Shown: one piece after another, positions 58,931 to 64,000 of the stretch | Layout of the letters: every line of letters begins with the position of its first letter | Numbering within the stretch: position 1 is the first letter of the stretch | From: an uncultured Chitinophaga sp. | GTDB lineage: Bacteria > Bacteroidota > Bacteroidia > Chitinophagales > Chitinophagaceae | Reading direction: 5' to 3' | NCBI RefSeq assembly: GCF_946479755.1 | Contig: NZ_CAMLHC010000026.1 | Location: 1 to 64,000 of the forward strand | Length of the DNA: 64,000 nucleotides | Made by a program: the position numbers and the translations under genes | The notes under the pieces: generated by a model | Seen by the model: only the letters and a program-made list of their open reading frames with translations | Database searches by the model: none | What the model was told of the DNA's origin: nothing

Positions 58931-60370
58931 ATGAATAACAGGAAAGATTTTTTATACCAGCAGCTGGCTGACAAGATCGAGACCATGATCATCAACGGCA
59001 GCTATAGCATCGGCGACAAGCTGCCGTCGGTACGCAGCCTGCATGCCAAACATGGTATCAGCATCAGTACCGCGCTGCAGGTATACGTGCACCTCGAAAG
59101 AAAAGGCTGGGTGGAAGCACGCGAAAAATCGGGATACTACGTCAGCTATTCCCGGCAGCAGCTGCCGCAGCTACCGGATATCTCAGCGCCCTCCCGCACG
59201 GCAGCGCTGGTAAAAGTCAGCGAGCGTGTATCACTGGTCCGCCACACCGTCACCCGCAAAGGCGTTGTGTCACTGATAGGCGCCCAGCCCCACATCAGCC
59301 TGCTGCCGGTGGACAAACTGAACAAAGCATTACGGCAGGCAGCACGGGAAGAAAAAAGTGCGTATATCCCTTACGGTGATATCGACGGGCACCTGCCGCT
59401 ACGCCGGCATATCGCCCGGCTGTCGCTGGCATGGGGCGGCAGCGTGGCGGTGGAAGACATCCTCGTCACCAACGGCGCCATCGAGGCGGCCACCCTCTGC
59501 CTGCGGGCCGTCGCCAAAGCCGGTGATACCATCGCTATTGAATCGCCTACTTTCGCGGGACTGCTGCAGGCCATCGAGAACCTGGGCATGAAAGCCCTCG
59601 AAATGCCCACAGACCCGGTGACAGGCATCTGCCTCGATGAATTGGAAACAGCCTTCCGCAAAAAGAAAGTGGCAGCCTGCCTCATCGTCAGCAACTACAA
59701 TAATCCGCTGGGCAGTTGTATGCCCGACAGCCACAAACAACAGCTGGCGCAGCTGATAGACAAATACCAGGTACCGCTCATCGAAGACGATGCCTACGGC
59801 GATCTGCATTTCAACCCTGAACGGCCCCGCACCATCAAAAGTTATGACCGCTCCGACCTGGTGCTCTACTGCTCCTCTTTCTCCAAAAGCATCGCCGCCG
59901 GTATGCGCATCGGATGGCTCATCAGCCGGCGCTACCACGAACCCCTCACCCGGCTGAAGTTCATGTCTTCCGCCAGCACCGGGTTCTTAGCGCAACTGGT
60001 GCTGACGCGCTTCCTGGACCACCAGCGCATGGACCTGCACCTGAAACCCCTGCGGCAGGCGCTCCGCACCCAGCAGGCACAGATCAGCCGCGCCATTCAA
60101 CAGTATTTCCCCGCCGACACACGACTTACACGCCCCGAAGGCGGCCTTAGCCTGTGGGTGGTGCTGCCGCCGAAAGCAGACGCCTGGGAGCTGCACCGCA
60201 AAGCGCTGCAGCAGCAAATCGCGTTTACGCCCGGCAACCTGTTCACCAGCCAGCAACAGTACAATAACTGCCTGCGCCTGAGCAATGCCAATCCTTTCGA
60301 CGACGACCAGCAGTGGGCCATACAAACCATCGGTAAACTGATCCGCCAGCAACTGGATGGCCGCAGATAA
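58931..60370 (+). CDS. MocR-family regulator (GntR HTH fused to aminotransferase), first of two
   Basis: 479 residues from the ATG at 58931 (MNNRKDFLYQQL). The N-terminal GntR winged helix (about residues 1-70) has KLPSVRSLHAKHGIS. The C-terminal fold-type I aminotransferase domain has NYNNPLG, EDDAYGDL and the PLP lysine in SSFSKSIAAGMRIGW near residue 319. MocR proteins use PLP or an amine-PLP adduct as effector. The ORF extends upstream to 58661, but that part overlaps the divergent gene and lacks homology. It is a close paralogue of the next gene and lies 48 bp upstream of it. Confidence 0.92.
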   Translation: MNNRKDFLYQQLADKIETMIINGSYSIGDKLPSVRSLHAKHGISISTALQVYVHLERKGWVEAREKSGYYVSYSRQQLPQLPDISAPSRTAALVKVSERVSLVRHTVTRKGVVSLIGAQPHISLLPVDKLNKALRQAAREEKSAYIPYGDIDGHLPLRRHIARLSLAWGGSVAVEDILVTNGAIEAATLCLRAVAKAGDTIAIESPTFAGLLQAIENLGMKALEMPTDPVTGICLDELETAFRKKKVAACLIVSNYNNPLGSCMPDSHKQQLAQLIDKYQVPLIEDDAYGDLHFNPERPRTIKSYDRSDLVLYCSSFSKSIAAGMRIGWLISRRYHEPLTRLKFMSSASTGFLAQLVLTRFLDHQRMDLHLKPLRQALRTQQAQISRAIQQYFPADTRLTRPEGGLSLWVVLPPKADAWELHRKALQQQIAFTPGNLFTSQQQYNNCLRLSNANPFDDDQQWAIQTIGKLIRQQLDGRR

Positions 60371-60409
60371 ATATCAGATCATATTTTGTACATTTGAACC
60401 ATATCAGAT
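60371..60409 (+). promoter_or_regulatory. Promoter and direct-repeat operator of second MocR gene
   Basis: ATATCAGAT occurs at 60371-60379 and again at 60401-60409, 30 bp apart, flanking a TACATTTG element (60389-60396) that fits the TAnnTTTG consensus. MocR regulators typically bind direct repeats at their own promoters, so autoregulation is inferred. Confidence 0.5.
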
Positions 60410-60418
60410 TTCAGGGTT

Positions 60419-61849
60419 ATGATCAAAACAGCCGACCATCTGTATCTGCAGGTAGCAGATAAAATAGAACAGATGATAGAAAAAGACGTCATGAAAATGG
60501 GGGAAAAACTGCCCTCCGTGCGCATGCTCAGCAAACAGCAGGGCATCAGCCTGACGACCGCCTTCCAGGCCTATTATCACCTGGAAGGGAAAGGCCTCAT
60601 AGAGTCCCGCCCCAAATCAGGCTATTATATCTGCCGTAATACCCGCCGCATGGCGCCGATGCCCGGCACCTGCCTGCCGGTACGGAAACCGGTCAGCGAT
60701 GTGACGGTGAGCGATATGGTGATGGAAGTGTTCAGCCATATCACCAACGACAACATCCTGAAATTCTCCGTAGCCACGCTGCCGGTCAGCGTGCTGCCCG
60801 CCGCCAAAATGGCCAAGGCGGTGATCCATACCATGCGCGACCAGGGCCCCGGCGGCATCGGCTATGAACCGTTGCAGGGCAACGAACTGCTCCGCAACCA
60901 GATCGCCCGGCTGTCGCTCGGATGGGGCGAAGTATATACCGCCGACGATGTGGTGACCACCCACGGCTGCATGGACGCACTCACCCTCTGCCTCACCGCC
61001 ACCACGCAACCCGGCGATACCATCGCGCTGGAAAGCCCCTCTTACTATGGCGCACTGCAGCTGGCGGAGGGACTGGGCCTCAAAGTGCTGGAAGTGCCCA
61101 CCAATCCCATCACCGGCGTTGACCTCGACTATCTCGATAAAGCCATTCCGCGGCATAAAATAAAAGCCTGCCTGTTTGTGACCAACTTCAACAACCCCCT
61201 CGGTTGCTGCATGCCCGACAAACACAAACAGGAACTGGTAAAAATTGTGGAGAAATACGACATCGCGCTGATTGAAGATGATATCTACGGCGATCTTTAT
61301 TTTGGCAAACAACGGCCCCTGACCTGCAAAACTTTCGACACGCAGGGCAACGTGCTGCTGTGCAATTCCCTGTCAAAGTCCGTGGCGCCGGGCTATCGCG
61401 TAGGCTGGACCATGCCGGGCAAATACAAAGAGAAAGTGCTGAAACTGAAACATCACCATGCTATTTCCTGCACCTCCCTCACCCACGCTGCTGCCGGCCA
61501 CTTCCTGGAAATAGGCCGTTATGATTTCCACCTGCGCAACCTGCGCAAGATGCTGCACACCCAGAGCCTTCGTTATGCACAGGCCATCTGCGAATATTTC
61601 CCTGAAAGCGCCCGCGTAACACGCCCACAGGGCGGTTGTGTGTTATGGGTGGAACTGGAAGACCATATCAACACGTTTGAATTGTTCCAGCAAACGCTGA
61701 AACACAAGATAGCTTTCTGTCCCGGCCGCCTCTTCTCTTTACAGAACCGGTACAACAACTGCCTGCGTATCAGCTATGGCAATCCGTGGAGCAAGCAGGT
61801 GGAAGACGGATTGAAGACGATCGGTAAACTGATCCATAAAATGCAGTAG
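60419..61849 (+). CDS. MocR-family regulator, second of two
   Basis: 476 residues. The GntR winged helix (KLPSVRMLSKQQGIS) is followed by an aminotransferase domain with NFNNPLG, EDDIYGDLYF and the PLP lysine in NSLSKSVAPGYRVGW near residue 320. It resembles the upstream gene throughout and likely arose by tandem duplication. Its promoter has two ATATCAGAT repeats, and a related palindromic site (ATATCTGATAT, 61975-61985) lies 125 bp beyond its stop. Target genes are unknown; the divergent SnoaL/AhpD unit is the nearest candidate. Confidence 0.92.
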   Translation: MIKTADHLYLQVADKIEQMIEKDVMKMGEKLPSVRMLSKQQGISLTTAFQAYYHLEGKGLIESRPKSGYYICRNTRRMAPMPGTCLPVRKPVSDVTVSDMVMEVFSHITNDNILKFSVATLPVSVLPAAKMAKAVIHTMRDQGPGGIGYEPLQGNELLRNQIARLSLGWGEVYTADDVVTTHGCMDALTLCLTATTQPGDTIALESPSYYGALQLAEGLGLKVLEVPTNPITGVDLDYLDKAIPRHKIKACLFVTNFNNPLGCCMPDKHKQELVKIVEKYDIALIEDDIYGDLYFGKQRPLTCKTFDTQGNVLLCNSLSKSVAPGYRVGWTMPGKYKEKVLKLKHHHAISCTSLTHAAAGHFLEIGRYDFHLRNLRKMLHTQSLRYAQAICEYFPESARVTRPQGGCVLWVELEDHINTFELFQQTLKHKIAFCPGRLFSLQNRYNNCLRISYGNPWSKQVEDGLKTIGKLIHKMQ

Positions 61850-62050
61850 GGCTAAAAAAAATGCTGCCGGACACCGGCGTGAAACACTAAACACAACCAG
61901 CATCCGGCAAGCAAAATATTTGGGAATTATACATTCAATGGCAACCTTGTAACTTAATCAACTGTAAAATCAAAATATCTGATATAGAACTAAAACACGT
62001 TGCTGGATTTTTCAGGATTAAACCGGCGGCAACCGGTAGTTGTCGACAGT

Positions 62051-62815
62051 TTAATCCTGGAGTCCCGGGTGGACCATAAGCCCGCCGTCTATGGTATATT
62101 CTCCGCCGGTTATAAACCTTGCTTCGTCAGATACGAGGAAGGACACCAGACTGGCCACTTCTGTTGCCTCTCCCAATCTTCCCAGCGGAACACTGGCCGT
62201 CATTTTACTTCTGATAGCGCCCGCCTCTTCATGGCTGACACCAATTTTTTCAATCAGGGGCGTATCAATCGGCCCCGCATTTACAACATTGACTCTTATC
62301 TTGCGCGGCGCCAGTTCCCTGGCCAGCGTTCTGGCCGTAGCGTTGAGCGCCGCTTTACTCGCTGCCAGCACCGTGGTGCCCGGCATGCCTGCGTAGGCGT
62401 TAATGGCGGATAAAAAGACAATACTGCCACCATCGTTCAATAAGGGGAGTAACTGTTGCGCAGTAAAAAAGGCCCCTTTGAAATTAATGTCGATGATTTC
62501 GTCAAACATCTCCGTCGTTACCCCCTCGAAAGGAGCGAACTTCGCGATGCCGGCGTTGATAAACAGGATGTCTATCTTGCCATAACGACTACGCACATAC
62601 TCTGCCAGTTTCTTTGTGTCCTCCAGCTTAGATTGGTCTGCTGTTAATCCCTCCGCCGGAAAACCGAGTGCGTGTACGGCCCGTTGCACCGCACCCGGAT
62701 TCCGACCGGTTATCAATACCCTTGCTCCTTTCGCCAAAAATTCTGTCGCCGTTGCATATCCGATACCACTGTTACCTCCCGTGATAATAGCGGTCTTGTT
62801 CCTAAGCTGGTCCAT
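62051..62815 (-). CDS. SDR-family oxidoreductase with altered catalytic Tyr
   Basis: A 254-residue short-chain dehydrogenase/reductase. The cofactor loop is TGGNSGIG, NAG follows in LFINAGIAKF, and Ser136 sits in VFLSAINA. Where YxxxK is expected the sequence reads LAASK (residues 150-154): the catalytic Tyr is Leu, while Lys154 is kept. The C-terminal FITGGEYTIDGGLM is typical of this family. It may be catalytically impaired or use another residue. It lies downstream of the ArsR regulator gene, on the same strand, separated by 148 bp with two direct repeats. Confidence 0.9.
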   Translation of the reverse strand: MDQLRNKTAIITGGNSGIGYATATEFLAKGARVLITGRNPGAVQRAVHALGFPAEGLTADQSKLEDTKKLAEYVRSRYGKIDILFINAGIAKFAPFEGVTTEMFDEIIDINFKGAFFTAQQLLPLLNDGGSIVFLSAINAYAGMPGTTVLAASKAALNATARTLARELAPRKIRVNVVNAGPIDTPLIEKIGVSHEEAGAIRSKMTASVPLGRLGEATEVASLVSFLVSDEARFITGGEYTIDGGLMVHPGLQD

Positions 62816-62840
62816 GCTGGTGATTCTTGTAATTGTTTTG

Positions 62841-62953
62841 ATTTATTTAAAAGTATCAATGTTTGCCGGCAAAAAAATAGAGATGCCCGTCTCTATATCA
62901 TTCTACCGGATATTTATTTATTTAAAACTATCAATGTTTTGACCGATAAAAAA
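62841..62953. repeat. Two imperfect direct repeats upstream of the SDR gene
   Basis: The stretch ATTTATTTAAAA, TATCAATGTTT and a following A-run occurs at about 62841-62877 and again at 62916-62953, in the same orientation. On the minus strand each contains CATTGATA, the same CATTGA half-site seen in the palindrome upstream of the ArsR gene. They are candidate operators for ArsR control of the SDR gene. Confidence 0.5.
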
Positions 62954-62963
62954 AGCTGAAGGA

Positions 62964-63233
62964 TCAGCTTAACTGTAAAAAGAACAATGATAACTGTTTC
63001 ATCATCTCCTTGTTGATCGTCAACTCCACAATACGTCCGTTCTTCACCGAGTTCAACACCCCACTGTCCACCAAAATTTTCACGTGATGCGAAACGGTAG
63101 GCTGGGACAAGGAACAAAGACAACAAACATCACCACATACTATGCTCCCCTTTTGGGCGATTTCCATAATAATTGATAATCTGTGTTTATCGGCTATGGC
63201 GTTTGCTGCTTTTTCTATAATTCCCACATCCAT
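62964..63233 (-). CDS. ArsR-family HTH transcriptional regulator
   Basis: About 89 residues from the ATG at 63233 (MDVGIIEKAANAI). The winged helix has HRLSIIMEIAQ, a recognition helix LSQPTVSHHVKILVDSGVL and the wing NGRIVELTIN. CGDVCCLC before the recognition helix is rich in cysteine and could bind metal or sense redox state. The longer start at 63263 would overlap the operator-like palindrome and is disfavoured. It is followed by the SDR gene, its probable target. Confidence 0.9.
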   Translation of the reverse strand: MDVGIIEKAANAIADKHRLSIIMEIAQKGSIVCGDVCCLCSLSQPTVSHHVKILVDSGVLNSVKNGRIVELTINKEMMKQLSLFFLQLS

Positions 63234-63260
63234 GATACAAAAGTAATACTTTTTTTGAAA

Positions 63261-63278
63261 CATTGAAATTTTTCAATG
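63261..63278. promoter_or_regulatory. Palindromic operator candidate upstream of the ArsR gene
   Basis: CATTGAAA and TTTCAATG form a perfect 8-bp inverted repeat with a two-base spacer, 27 bp upstream of the ArsR start. Size and position fit an ArsR-type autoregulatory site. The CATTGA half-site recurs in the repeats in front of the SDR gene. Confidence 0.5.
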
Positions 63279-63299
63279 AATTTTTTTTCCGGGAGATGA

Positions 63300-64000
63300 T
63301 TATGCGGTCGTGCCTGCTTTTTCCGCGAGCTTATGCCGACGGTACGCTGCAGGGCTGACGCCATAGTATTTCCGGAACAGCCGGCTCAGATGACTTTCGT
63401 CAGTAAAACCCAGTTCATCAGCGATCTCCCCGATGGTAAGGCCGCTGTTCTCCATCCTCAGCTGCACCAGCTTCAGCTTATAATTGATCATAAACTGCTG
63501 GATGCTCTCCCCTGTTCTTTTCTTGAAAAACTCACCGATGTAATTCACGGATAAATTAAATTTCGCCGCCAGCACCTCCAGCTTCAGCTGCTCGGGATAA
63601 TAAATATGCTGACGGATATGGGAGATCATCCTTCCGATCAGCGGCCCCTCACCTTCCGGCTCCGCCATGTCCACCTCTTCCGCTACATTACGGGCAATGA
63701 TGTTGAGCAACAGCGCCACATACAACTGCAGGTTAGTTTCATAATACGGCGGCCGCTGCTGGTATTCCTGCACCATATTCCGGATCAGGGACGTGATCAT
63801 CTTACAGTCATCGGTATGTTTAATCAGCACCGGCTCATGGCGGTTGTGCTGAAAGAAAACGTACTCCAGCTGTTTCAGCCACTCGCAGATGCGCCGGCGC
63901 TCTTCGCCGGAATGCTGCTTCTCCAGGAAACTTCCTGAAAACCGCACCGACGTAAAACGGGTGGGCTTCGTTACCTCAAAGCCCCTGCAATCGCGGGGCG
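63300..64000 (-). CDS. AraC-family transcriptional regulator (5' end outside window)
   Basis: The frame is open to the right edge (at least 233 residues), so the true start lies beyond it; an internal GTG at 63947 is not a convincing start because the preceding residues (CRGFEVTKPTRFTSV) read as protein. The C-terminal part has two AraC helix-turn-helices: LEVLAAKFNLSVNYIGEFFKKRTG and TIGEIADELGFTDESHLSRLFRKYYGVSP in sections. The N-terminal part is probably a ligand-binding cupin-like domain. The target is unknown. Confidence 0.9.
   Translation of the reverse strand, partial: PRDCRGFEVTKPTRFTSVRFSGSFLEKQHSGEERRRICEWLKQLEYVFFQHNRHEPVLIKHTDDCKMITSLIRNMVQEYQQRPPYYETNLQLYVALLLNIIARNVAEEVDMAEPEGEGPLIGRMISHIRQHIYYPEQLKLEVLAAKFNLSVNYIGEFFKKRTGESIQQFMINYKLKLVQLRMENSGLTIGEIADELGFTDESHLSRLFRKYYGVSPAAYRRHKLAEKAGTTA

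Overview
The window looks like chromosome of a Bacteroidota bacterium, most likely a Chitinophaga-type member of the Chitinophagaceae. This is inferred from gene content (grasp-with-spasm peptide maturases, GSCFA protein, LytTR two-component pair, large stand-alone NRPS genes), from start codons that mostly lack a Shine-Dalgarno sequence, and from TAnnTTTG-like promoter elements. No database search was possible.

Region 1 (1-23903, minus strand) is a nonribosomal peptide operon. In transcription order it holds an RfaH/UpxY-type antiterminator, a stand-alone condensation-like protein that lacks the catalytic histidine, a terminator-like hairpin, a giant NRPS of about 5,870 residues (five C-A-PCP modules, then a C domain and a decayed A domain), an Asp/Glu racemase, and a second NRPS cut by the left edge (A-PCP-C...). 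Specificity residues read by eye suggest Ser, unknown, Ala, Pro-like, Ala. Modules 3 and 5 are copies, identical over about 3.24 kb of DNA.

Region 2 (23904-26108) has a Thr-rich small ORF and a LytS/LytTR-type kinase-regulator pair.

Region 3 (26105-36473, minus strand) is a RiPP locus and the best candidate for an undescribed system. Five tandem precursor genes of two families are followed by an ATP-grasp ligase, an overlapping 59-residue peptide gene, a SPASM-domain maturase, a C39-peptidase ABC exporter, an HlyD adaptor and, after a 422-bp gap with a long stem-loop, a full-length LanB-type dehydratase. No LanC cyclase is visible. The combination suggests peptides processed by both grasp-with-spasm and dehydratase chemistry, trimmed at a double glycine during export.

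Region 4 (36.5-41.7 kb) is an AT-rich accessory stretch with a decayed tyrosine recombinase, small unknown genes, an inner-membrane protein, a lipoprotein with an HExxH motif and a secreted partner. It ends at a tRNA-Lys gene.

Region 5 (41.8-64.0 kb) is ordinary chromosome: penicillin-acylase family protein, BioF-like enzyme, MiaE, patatin-barrel protein, MHS-type transporter, GSCFA protein, HMG-CoA lyase, RlmB, Nudix, GNAT, EamA transporter, PLP decarboxylase, Ogt and AlkA-type repair enzymes, AhpD-like and SnoaL-like proteins, two tandem MocR regulators, an ArsR-SDR pair and an AraC regulator cut by the right edge.
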